Positions 8,902 to 15,677 of a stretch of 36,294 nt of DNA are shown here, piece by piece. The DNA comes from Solobacterium sp. Its GTDB lineage: Bacteria > Bacillota_I > Bacilli_A > Erysipelotrichales > Erysipelotrichaceae. Both the position numbers and the translations under genes were made by a program. Every line of letters begins with the position of its first letter. Position 1 is the stretch's first letter. Under the pieces are notes generated by a model that did no database searches, was not told the origin of the DNA, and saw nothing but the letters and a program-made list of their open reading frames with translations. The stretch covers positions 1-36,294 of the forward strand of contig JAILLA010000050.1 in assembly GCA_024693325.1 (NCBI GenBank). Reading direction: 5' to 3'.

Positions 8902-9117
8902 ATGAAGAAAACGATCCTTACCGTATTCAGCATCATCCTGACAGCCGCAGGCATTGCCTTTGCTTTTCTGATGGGACGTGCTGTTTACCTGAACGGGATC
9001 GAAAACAAACGGCTGCTGCTGTTATGTGCTTCACTGGCTGTCAGTGCAATGGGAGCGGACCTCCTGGCAAAAGCACAGATACCAAGGGAAGTCAGAAAAC
9101 AATATCGGGACCTGTAA
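8902..9117 (+). CDS. Small two-TM membrane protein, 71 residues
   Basis: A 71-residue protein with a positively charged MKK start, one hydrophobic helix at about 4-30 and a second at about 39-56, ending in a charged tail rich in K, R and E. No family recognised. It is supported as a real gene by its own promoter (extended -10 six bases upstream), a coding frame that fills the space between two terminators, and a terminator overlapping its stop. The start has no Shine-Dalgarno, consistent with a leaderless message. Function unknown. Confidence 0.7.
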   Translation: MKKTILTVFSIILTAAGIAFAFLMGRAVYLNGIENKRLLLLCASLAVSAMGADLLAKAQIPREVRKQYRDL

Positions 9118-9135
9118 ACACAGGCCCCGTTTTTT
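9107..9135 (+). terminator. Terminator of the 71-aa gene
   Basis: Stem 9107-9115 with 9120-9128 (one A-C mismatch), AAAC loop, then T6. It overlaps the final codons and stop. Confidence 0.88.
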
Positions 9136-9136
9136 A

Positions 9137-10771
9137 TCAGAGTGCTTTGATCGTTTTTGTCAGGTAAGGCATCAGCTGCTGCTTACGTGAAATGATGTAG
9201 GGATCGAATCCGGAATGCTCATCGAATACTGTTTCGATCCGTTCACCGATGACATATGAGAGCGGTCCGTAGTATACGAACAGGGAACCTTCTCCAAGTA
9301 CATGCGTAAACAGCATGACCATCAGATCCAGTTTCTTGTCTTCCTGCTCTTTTTCCAGATTTTCACGGAATGCAGGAAGGATCGCCTGTACATCTTCGAT
9401 ATGGTTGTAGTTTGTCTGACCGATCGCGAACTTGTATTTGCCGATCTCGAATGTCTTCAGGTCACGGTTCAGGATCTCATGCGGTGTGCTGTCCTTGAGG
9501 GCAACAGATGAGCTGAGCATCTCTGCGGCATATTCACCGACATCAGTGACTCCTGCCAGCTCTGCCAGCCAGGCAACAGCCTTTTTGTCACGCTCGGTTG
9601 TTGTCGCAGACTTGAAATACAGTGTATCGGAAAGGATCGCGGACATCATCAGCCCTGCCATATCCGCATCCGGTACAAATCCCCTCTCTTTATACAGTTC
9701 GGAAACGATCGTGCATGTGCATCCGCACCTGACACCGAAATAATTGATCGGATGATCCGTAGTAATGTCACCGACATGATGGTGGTCTACGATCTCCTGA
9801 ATGTCCGCCAGTTCCACATGCTTGATCGACTGGTTGGATGCGCAGTGGTCAACAAGGACCATCTTGCGGTGCGGGTAATCCCTGACATGATACAGGGAGA
9901 CAGCACCTGTGATCCTGCCTTCTGCATCCAGAACAGGATAGCTTCTGACTCTGGATTTGCTGATCTTTGCGGCAACATCATCAACAAACTCATCCTCGGA
10001 GAACGTAATGGGATTGTTTGTCATGACCTGCTCGATGGAATAAGACTCATTGATCACCTGAGCTGTATGCATCGTATCTTCGCTTGTTTCAACGATCGCA
10101 CAGCCTTTGCTCTTGGCAAGCTGGATGACATCATCGTCAACGATCAGACCGCATGTAATCACCAGGCATTTCACCCCTTCATTGATCAGCATCTTCTGCT
10201 TTTCGCTGCCGCTTGAAAGGATGGAGATACCGTCTTCCAGATTGAACATGGTAGCTTCACGTCCCTCCAGCGTAATAACATGCACTACGCCGTTGGTATG
10301 GAAGTCTTCCGGTCCCCAGACGATCCTGCCGCCGATCGTATGAGCGATGTCGTCCAGTGTTGCATGAGACATCAGTTCCGCCTGGTTCGCTGCCGGATGA
10401 AGCCTGACTTTGGAAAGATTGGATGTTGTGCAGATACCGCAAAGCCTGTTCTTGTCATCTACCACGAACAAAGAGCGGTTCTTTGCATGCAGCATCACAT
10501 GCCATGCGTGATGTACCGTTGCGCTCTTGCGGATGATCGCAGGACGGTCCATATCGATGTCACATAATTTCATTCTGGCATCAGTCATCAGGAGCGGATT
10601 TTCCTGGTTGAACCGTTTCAGGATAAACTTTGTTTCTTCATTTACCGGGCCCTGGCGCAGTGCTACAGCATCTACGCCCTGCAGTCTGAGCAGATTTGCA
10701 TACGTGATCGCTGAGCAGATCGCATCAGAATCGGGATGTCTGTGTCCTGTTACATATGTAGTATTATTCAT
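9137..10771 (-). CDS. ppaC: Manganese-dependent inorganic pyrophosphatase with CBS and DRTGG domains
   Basis: A 544-residue family II pyrophosphatase, which hydrolyses cytoplasmic pyrophosphate. The DHH catalytic core is split around a regulatory insert. N-terminal metal-binding motifs are GHRHPDSDAICSA and, after the insert, VLVDHCASNQ and the DHHHVGD motif; the DHHA2 part ends with the phosphate-binding ISRKQQ. The insert holds CBS repeat 1 (about 65-120), a DRTGG domain (about 125-240) and CBS repeat 2 (about 245-300). In CBS-pyrophosphatases these bind AMP/ADP (inhibitory), ATP or diadenosine polyphosphates. Of three nearby ATGs, 10771 is chosen because GGGGAG sits eight bases upstream. 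Last gene of the patatin-dut-map-ppaC operon, 29 bp after map. Confidence 0.95.
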   Translation of the reverse strand: MNNTTYVTGHRHPDSDAICSAITYANLLRLQGVDAVALRQGPVNEETKFILKRFNQENPLLMTDARMKLCDIDMDRPAIIRKSATVHHAWHVMLHAKNRSLFVVDDKNRLCGICTTSNLSKVRLHPAANQAELMSHATLDDIAHTIGGRIVWGPEDFHTNGVVHVITLEGREATMFNLEDGISILSSGSEKQKMLINEGVKCLVITCGLIVDDDVIQLAKSKGCAIVETSEDTMHTAQVINESYSIEQVMTNNPITFSEDEFVDDVAAKISKSRVRSYPVLDAEGRITGAVSLYHVRDYPHRKMVLVDHCASNQSIKHVELADIQEIVDHHHVGDITTDHPINYFGVRCGCTCTIVSELYKERGFVPDADMAGLMMSAILSDTLYFKSATTTERDKKAVAWLAELAGVTDVGEYAAEMLSSSVALKDSTPHEILNRDLKTFEIGKYKFAIGQTNYNHIEDVQAILPAFRENLEKEQEDKKLDLMVMLFTHVLGEGSLFVYYGPLSYVIGERIETVFDEHSGFDPYIISRKQQLMPYLTKTIKAL

Positions 10772-10800
10772 CGCCATTTCTCCCCACTTCAATGAAGCTG

Positions 10801-11655
10801 TTAATGTGTCAGAATTTCATTTCCTGTTTCCGTGATCAGGATCGTATGTTCCCACTGGGCACTGTCCTTGCCGTCTTTTGTATAGATCGTCCATTCATTG
10901 TACGGATCGATCACAACACCTGCCTTGCCGATATTGATCATCGGCTCGATGGTGATCACCATACCCGGCACCAGGACCATTCCCGTGCCGCGCTTTCCGA
11001 TATGACTGACAAAAGGGTCTTCATGGAATCCGATCCCTACACCGTGTCCGCCAAGTTCACGTACTACGGTATATCCTCTTGATCCGGCATATTTGGAGAT
11101 CGCATAACCGATATCACCGACTGTTGCCCAGGGCTGTGCAGCCTGGATCCCGAGTTCAAGGCATTTCATCGTCTCTTCTACCAGACGTTTTCTCTGCGGA
11201 CTGACATCGCCGATCATGAACATACGGCTCGCATCAGCGTAGTAGCCATTATAGATCGTCGTGCAGTCGACATTGATAATGTCACCGTCATGAAGTCTCT
11301 TATGACGGCTGGGGATCCCGTGGCACACTTCCTCATTGACGGAAGTGCATACACTCTTCGGATATCCCTCAAAATGATACGGTGCACAGATCGCGTTGTG
11401 GCTGTGTGTATATTCCACGACAATGTCGTCGATCTCCTGGGTAGTCATACCTGCATGGATCCTTGCGGCCACCTCATCCAGGACACCTGTGTTGATCCTG
11501 CCTGCCTCAATGATCCCCTGTATATGCGAAGGACGCTTCAGAAGACTCAGGTCAGGTAGCTCTTTTCCTTTTTTGCGGAGTTCCTCCATTTTTTCCAGTA
11601 TGTGATCCGGTACCGGTTCCGTTTCAAATATCCTTTGAATATCTGCTTCACTCAT
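10801..11655 (-). CDS. map: Methionine aminopeptidase, type I, with N-terminal extension
   Basis: A 284-residue enzyme that removes initiator methionine from nascent proteins. The five dinuclear-metal ligands are all present: D130 (NVDCT), D141 (YADAS), H204 (GGHGVG), E237 (TIEPM) and E269 (WEHT); the conserved H112 is in CHGIP. The catalytic domain starts near residue 40, so about 35-40 charged residues precede it, longer than the minimal type Ia enzyme; no CxxC zinc finger is visible there. The ATG at 11655 overlaps the end of dut by eight bases (ATGAGTGA), so translation is probably coupled. Third gene of the operon. Confidence 0.96.
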   Translation of the reverse strand: MSEADIQRIFETEPVPDHILEKMEELRKKGKELPDLSLLKRPSHIQGIIEAGRINTGVLDEVAARIHAGMTTQEIDDIVVEYTHSHNAICAPYHFEGYPKSVCTSVNEEVCHGIPSRHKRLHDGDIINVDCTTIYNGYYADASRMFMIGDVSPQRKRLVEETMKCLELGIQAAQPWATVGDIGYAISKYAGSRGYTVVRELGGHGVGIGFHEDPFVSHIGKRGTGMVLVPGMVITIEPMINIGKAGVVIDPYNEWTIYTKDGKDSAQWEHTILITETGNEILTH

Positions 11656-12184
11656 TCGTTTTTACCGCCTTTTCTGTTGTACTGCCGAAGCCGCCTGTAC
11701 GTACCGCTTCTGCATTGTCATCTTCCGTTATGCCGAAGGGAAGGAAGATCCCCTGTACCATGCCGGTACCTTTTTTCAGCTCAACGGTCTTATATTCTAC
11801 CGTGTCATTTGTCAGCTTGCAGAAAATATGACCTTCGTTGTCCGCGTTGTAATAATCACTGTCAATGATCCCGACAGTATTATTCATCTGCAGACGGTAT
11901 TTGAATCCGAGGGAACTCCTCGGAAACAGCATCAGTACATAACCATCTACCATTCTAACACGAACTCCCGTAGGAATCAGAATCTGCTCGCCCGGTCTGA
12001 CGGTAAAATCTGACGGAACGAAGAAATCATACCCTGCAGACCCTTTTGTAGCACGGCGCGGAAGCTGTATATCTTCATAGACCGCTTCTGCCTGCGTCCG
12101 GTCAGATCCGCTAAAAGTGCGAAGCCAGTCTTTCACGAACTGTTCTTTTGATACCTTTTCGAATTTTGCGATCTTCTCCATCAT
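11648..12184 (-). CDS. dut: dUTP diphosphatase (dUTPase), trimeric type
   Basis: A 178-residue enzyme that converts dUTP to dUMP and pyrophosphate, keeping uracil out of DNA. The five family motifs occur in order: GSAGYDFF (I), PRSSLGFK (II), GIIDSDYYNADNEG (III), QGIFLPFG (IV) and RTGGFGST (V). Motif II has Ser where many enzymes have Gly (PRSG), and motif III has a longer NADN insert in place of RGE. An N-terminal extension of about 40 residues precedes motif I. ATG 12184 overlaps the patatin stop (ATGA); ATG 12181 is an alternative. The pyrophosphate it makes could be consumed by the pyrophosphatase encoded at the end of the same operon. Confidence 0.94.
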   Translation of the reverse strand: MMEKIAKFEKVSKEQFVKDWLRTFSGSDRTQAEAVYEDIQLPRRATKGSAGYDFFVPSDFTVRPGEQILIPTGVRVRMVDGYVLMLFPRSSLGFKYRLQMNNTVGIIDSDYYNADNEGHIFCKLTNDTVEYKTVELKKGTGMVQGIFLPFGITEDDNAEAVRTGGFGSTTEKAVKTNE

Positions 12185-13473
12185 TTATTTACCAAACCCT
12201 TCATCATAAACATCAGGAAGCGTGCTGCAGCGTCTTCAAACGGATAAACTGTCAGCACGATATTATCCGAAACGATCTCATGCGCCGGATAGAACAGATG
12301 ATGCAGTAACTTTTCAACGATTCCCTTCTGATCAAGCGTCTTTGTATATTCAATTACTTCTTTGGGATCCAGCGCAGGAATATATTTAAAATCCGGATCA
12401 ACGGTACCTGAGAATTCCGCAAGGATCATACGCTCCGCTTCCAGACGGCTGTACACATGATAAACATCAGCCCCGATCATATCCAACAGACTGTCGATCA
12501 TACCGTAGTAGATATCTTTTTCCGACAATACCGCTTTATGCATCCGTGCTTTCAGTTTATCGGTAATGACCGAATCCGAACGCAGGCGTTCGTTGATATT
12601 GGTCGCATTGCGTATCCTGGTCTCAAGCTTCAGCAGTTCCAGATAATACTGCCCGAACCATTCCGGAACCTCATACTGACGCATAAATGTATATTTGACA
12701 CCATCATAACGTCCGAATTTTTTCATGACATCGTTGTATCCTGCAGTGTCATATTTCTGCAGTGTTTCCCTGCCAAAATCCAGAAAAGGAGCCGGTTCGA
12801 TCTGCGGGAAAATATATTTGATCTGCGGACGGTCCAGGAATACAGGGTGCTGGGGGTGAATGTTAAGGTCGATCGCGACCACCTCTTCCGCACCCATCCT
12901 CAGCGCCAGGTCGATCGGAAGATTATCGTAGAATCCTCCGTCGATGAATTCACCTTCTTCAAAATTATGGATCGGCAAAGCCGGAAACGCGGATGCCGAA
13001 GCAACCAGCCAGTCAACGCCGTGCTGCCGCATCATTTCCTTCGTAACAAATACCGGTTTGCGTGATGCAACGGAAACCGTTACACATGCAAAATCGGTTT
13101 CAGACGCAAAAAAAGCCTCCGGACGGAACATCCGGCCGATCCTGGATATGAGCGGTGAAATATCCGCTCCTCCTTCCTTGACATAATTCTTGAATAATGA
13201 AGGAAGCAGACTCCGCTCATTTACCAGCGTTTCGATGCGCAGATCCTCCGGAAAATTACCGCTGATGATCTGGTCGCTGGTCAGATTCATCCACAGATCA
13301 TTCAATTCTTCATAATCACCCTGCACAACGAGCGTGCCGTTCAATGCCCCGATCGATGTGCCGGTCACGATATCCCAGTTATCTTTGCCGAGCTCCCGCA
13401 GTGCACGAAGCGCACCATTCTGATACGCACCCCGTGTCCCGCCGCCGGCAAGTACCAATGCTTTCTTTTTCAT
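12181..13473 (-). CDS. Patatin-like phospholipase
   Basis: A 430-residue patatin-family lipid acyl hydrolase. The Ser-Asp dyad machinery is complete: oxyanion-hole GGGTRGAY (residues 10-17), nucleophile elbow GTSIG with S40, and the catalytic aspartate in IDGGFYDN (about residue 177). The C-terminal 200 residues are a poorly characterised family-specific region. No signal peptide, so likely cytoplasmic or membrane-peripheral. ATG 13473 is chosen over an upstream in-frame start because GAGGAA lies just upstream and a TGATAAAAT extended -10 lies at 13493-13501. It is the first gene of a four-gene operon with stop/start overlaps (ATGA with dut). Confidence 0.92.
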   Translation of the reverse strand: MKKKALVLAGGGTRGAYQNGALRALRELGKDNWDIVTGTSIGALNGTLVVQGDYEELNDLWMNLTSDQIISGNFPEDLRIETLVNERSLLPSLFKNYVKEGGADISPLISRIGRMFRPEAFFASETDFACVTVSVASRKPVFVTKEMMRQHGVDWLVASASAFPALPIHNFEEGEFIDGGFYDNLPIDLALRMGAEEVVAIDLNIHPQHPVFLDRPQIKYIFPQIEPAPFLDFGRETLQKYDTAGYNDVMKKFGRYDGVKYTFMRQYEVPEWFGQYYLELLKLETRIRNATNINERLRSDSVITDKLKARMHKAVLSEKDIYYGMIDSLLDMIGADVYHVYSRLEAERMILAEFSGTVDPDFKYIPALDPKEVIEYTKTLDQKGIVEKLLHHLFYPAHEIVSDNIVLTVYPFEDAAARFLMFMMKGLVNK

Positions 13474-13492
13474 CAGTTTCCTCAGCACTCAA

Positions 13493-13501
13493 ATTTTATC
13501 A
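13493..13501 (-). promoter_or_regulatory. Extended -10 promoter of the patatin-dut-map-ppaC operon
   Basis: Minus-strand TGA-TAAAAT with TAAAAT at 13498-13493, about 20 bases before ATG 13473 and upstream of its GAGGAA. Confidence 0.6.
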
Positions 13502-13592
13502 CAAACACTGCTGTACTGACATCATGTATCGCCGGCTCCGAAGTTTCACAGCATGTATCAAGCATATCTACAAAAGGACATTTTTATGGTTT

Positions 13593-13598
13593 ATAATA
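13593..13598 (+). promoter_or_regulatory. -10 box of the ddl gene
   Basis: TATAAT at 13593-13598; GGAGG (13611-13615) and ATG 13621 follow. The 147-bp gap back to the divergent patatin gene also contains that gene's promoter; no other element seen. Confidence 0.6.
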
Positions 13599-13620
13599 TT
13601 CATCGTTATGGAGGCTGTTT

Positions 13621-14829
13621 ATGAAATTGAATGTAGCCGTATTTTTCGGCGGTGAGACCGTTGAACATGAAGTCAGTATTATTTCCGCGCATCAGGCTTT
13701 GGAAGCACTTGACCGGAACAAATATGAAGTAACACCTGTCTATATCGCTAAGGACAGGACAATGTATACATCAGAACTGCTTTGGGATATCAGATCCTTT
13801 ATCAACCTGAATGAACTGAAATCCAAATGCACACAGGTTACGCTTGTACAGACAGAAGGAAAAGTTCTACTCCAGCCTGTCAGACAGACGCTGTTCTCCA
13901 AAAAACTCAGCATACCGATCGATGTAGCGATCCCCGTCATGCACGGAACCAACGGTGAAGACGGATCGATCCAGGGATTCTTTGAAATGATGAAGATCCC
14001 TTATGCAGGCTGTGATGTCATCGCGGCCGGTGTCGGTCAGGATAAGGTACTTCAGAAGCATATCCTGCATGACAACGGACTTCCGATCACAAACTGGTTC
14101 TGGGCTTATGGTACAGAGCTGGATGACGATCGTGAAGGACTGCTGAAGAAAGCCAGAAAACTGATCTATCCGGTCATTCTGAAACCCGCGAGGACCGGAT
14201 CAAGCGTAGGCATCTCGATCGCGCACAACGATGAAGAATATATTGAATGCTTTGAAGAAGCACGTCAATATGACGAAAAAGTCATTACAGAAAAAGTCAT
14301 CAAGCCGATGAAGGAGATCAACTGCTCTGTACTCGGAAACAGTGATGAAGCGAAAGCGAGCGTTCTGGAACAGGTCGGTCACGCAACAGACGATGAACTC
14401 CTGTCCTTCCGTGACAAATACCAAGGCGGCGGCAAATCATCCAAGACATCAGGCGCATCCCAGGGAATGGCAAGTGCCGCAAGACTTGTTCCCGCCCCGA
14501 TCAGTGAAGAAGAAACAAAACTGATCCAGAAATATGCGCTTCAGACATTCAAAGTTCTGGGAGCCAGCGGTGTATGCCGTATCGACTTCATCATGGACAC
14601 CGAAACAAAGACCGTATATGTCAACGAGATCAATACGATCCCGGGTTCACTGGCATTCTATCTTTGGGAAGCTTCCGGCATGTCATTTACTGAACTGATG
14701 GATGAACTTGTCAGACTTGCACTCGACAGGGAACGCAAACGCAGCCGTATGACATTCAGTTATGATACAAACCTGCTTGAGACTTACAACGAAAGCAGCG
14801 CAAAAGGTTCAAAAGGAGCGAAGCGATAA
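13621..14829 (+). CDS. ddl: D-alanine--D-alanine ligase
   Basis: A 402-residue ATP-grasp ligase that joins two D-alanines for peptidoglycan. N-terminal FGGETVEHEVSIISA, the PVMHGTNGEDGSIQG block, YAGCDVIAAGVGQDKVLQK, the ATP-binding LKPARTGSSVGIS and the C-terminal VNEINTIPG (metal and substrate ligands) are all present. The omega-loop region reads SFRDKY then a Gly/Ser/Lys-rich insert and GMASAARLVPAPI, longer than the E. coli type. The C-terminus carries an extra polar tail of about 30 residues. The phenylalanine and adjacent residues in the omega loop leave D-Ala-D-Lac specificity formally open, but nothing here (no vanH/vanX) supports it. GGAGG precedes the ATG by five bases. Confidence 0.95.
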   Translation: MKLNVAVFFGGETVEHEVSIISAHQALEALDRNKYEVTPVYIAKDRTMYTSELLWDIRSFINLNELKSKCTQVTLVQTEGKVLLQPVRQTLFSKKLSIPIDVAIPVMHGTNGEDGSIQGFFEMMKIPYAGCDVIAAGVGQDKVLQKHILHDNGLPITNWFWAYGTELDDDREGLLKKARKLIYPVILKPARTGSSVGISIAHNDEEYIECFEEARQYDEKVITEKVIKPMKEINCSVLGNSDEAKASVLEQVGHATDDELLSFRDKYQGGGKSSKTSGASQGMASAARLVPAPISEEETKLIQKYALQTFKVLGASGVCRIDFIMDTETKTVYVNEINTIPGSLAFYLWEASGMSFTELMDELVRLALDRERKRSRMTFSYDTNLLETYNESSAKGSKGAKR

Positions 14830-14842
14830 TTCGCTCTTTTTT
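14816..14842 (+). terminator. Terminator of ddl
   Basis: Stem GAGCGAA/TTCGCTC (14816-14822 with 14830-14836), 7-base loop containing part of the stop codon region, then TTTTTT. Confidence 0.9.
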
Positions 14843-14843
14843 C

Positions 14844-14852
14844 TGTTATACT
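14844..14852 (+). promoter_or_regulatory. Extended -10 promoter of deoD
   Basis: TGT-TATACT (14844-14852) directly after the ddl terminator; followed by AAGAAGG and ATG 14877. Confidence 0.65.
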
Positions 14853-14876
14853 GTTAACAGGAAAGAAGGTATTGAT

Positions 14877-15581
14877 ATGTCTACACCCCATAATAGTGCT
14901 TCAAACGGAGATTTTGCCAAAACCGTTCTGATGCCCGGTGATCCGCTCCGTGCAAAATTTATTGCTGAAACATTCCTGGAAGACCCAAAACTCGTCACGA
15001 AAGTCAGAAATGTTTACGGGTATACAGGCACATATCACGGAAAACCTGTCTCTGTCATGGCATCCGGCATGGGCATGCCAAGCATAGGAATCTACTCTTA
15101 CGAATTATTCAAATACTATGATGTCGAGAACATCATCCGTGTCGGATCAGCCGGTGCTTATTCCCCTGAGCTGAAACTGTTTGATCTTGTTCTGGCATCC
15201 GGCGCATATTCCGAATCCAGCTATGCTCTGACACAGAACGGCAGTACATCCACCGTCGAATACCCTTCAGAAGAACTTAACAGACGGCTCAGAGAAGCTG
15301 CAGCCAGCCTGAATTTCCCTATGAAAGAAGGGATCATTCACAGCAGTGATGTATTCTACAGAGAAAGTTCCGAATATCTGAAAGAAATCACCGATGTCCA
15401 TCATTGCCTGGCAGTGGAAATGGAAAGCTTTGCACTCTTCCACAATGCCAAGGTACTTGGAAAGAACGCCGCATGTATCCTGACGATTTCCGACAGCTTT
15501 GTATTCCCGGAAGTCACAACACCGGAACAGCGTGAACAATCATTCACGTCGATGATGAAAGTTGCCCTGGAAGCAGCCTGA
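14877..15581 (+). CDS. deoD: Purine-nucleoside phosphorylase, DeoD type
   Basis: A 234-residue hexameric-type phosphorylase that splits purine (deoxy)nucleosides with phosphate to free base and (deoxy)ribose-1-phosphate. Motifs: N-terminal TPHNSA, MPGDPLRAKFIAE (phosphate binding), GMGMPSIGIYSYEL, RVGSAGAY, AVEMESFALF (ribose binding) and the TISDS segment with the catalytic aspartate near residue 205. Length matches the family. Start fits AAGAAGG spacing. It has its own promoter and terminator, so it is monocistronic although it sits between two cell-wall genes. Confidence 0.95.
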   Translation: MSTPHNSASNGDFAKTVLMPGDPLRAKFIAETFLEDPKLVTKVRNVYGYTGTYHGKPVSVMASGMGMPSIGIYSYELFKYYDVENIIRVGSAGAYSPELKLFDLVLASGAYSESSYALTQNGSTSTVEYPSEELNRRLREAAASLNFPMKEGIIHSSDVFYRESSEYLKEITDVHHCLAVEMESFALFHNAKVLGKNAACILTISDSFVFPEVTTPEQREQSFTSMMKVALEAA

Positions 15582-15596
15582 TCATGATTTGCAGCA

Positions 15597-15629
15597 GAAT
15601 GAACCGCGGATTGGTTCATTCGTTTTTTT
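15597..15629 (+). terminator. Terminator of deoD
   Basis: Perfect 9-bp stem (15597-15605 with 15613-15621), 7-base loop, then T7. Confidence 0.94.
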
Positions 15630-15664
15630 AATGTATTTGTGCACGCATTTTTCCCTTTTTGAAG

Positions 15665-15670
15665 TATCAT
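15665..15670 (+). promoter_or_regulatory. Possible -10 box of the LtaS-like gene
   Basis: TATCAT (15665-15670) lies seven bases before ATG 15678, with no Shine-Dalgarno between. No TG extension, so weaker than the other candidates. Confidence 0.4.
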
Positions 15671-15677
15671 TGTTACC

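Noticed and set aside
12457..13065. 202-codon frame on the plus strand
   Set aside because: Antisense to the patatin gene; the sense strand has the complete GGGxRG, GxSxG and DGG motifs.
13621..14829. Possible D-Ala-D-Lac (Van-type) ligase
   Set aside because: The omega-loop differs from the E. coli enzyme but resembles other Gram-positive Ddl; no vanH or vanX neighbours, so D-Ala-D-Ala ligase is the simpler call.
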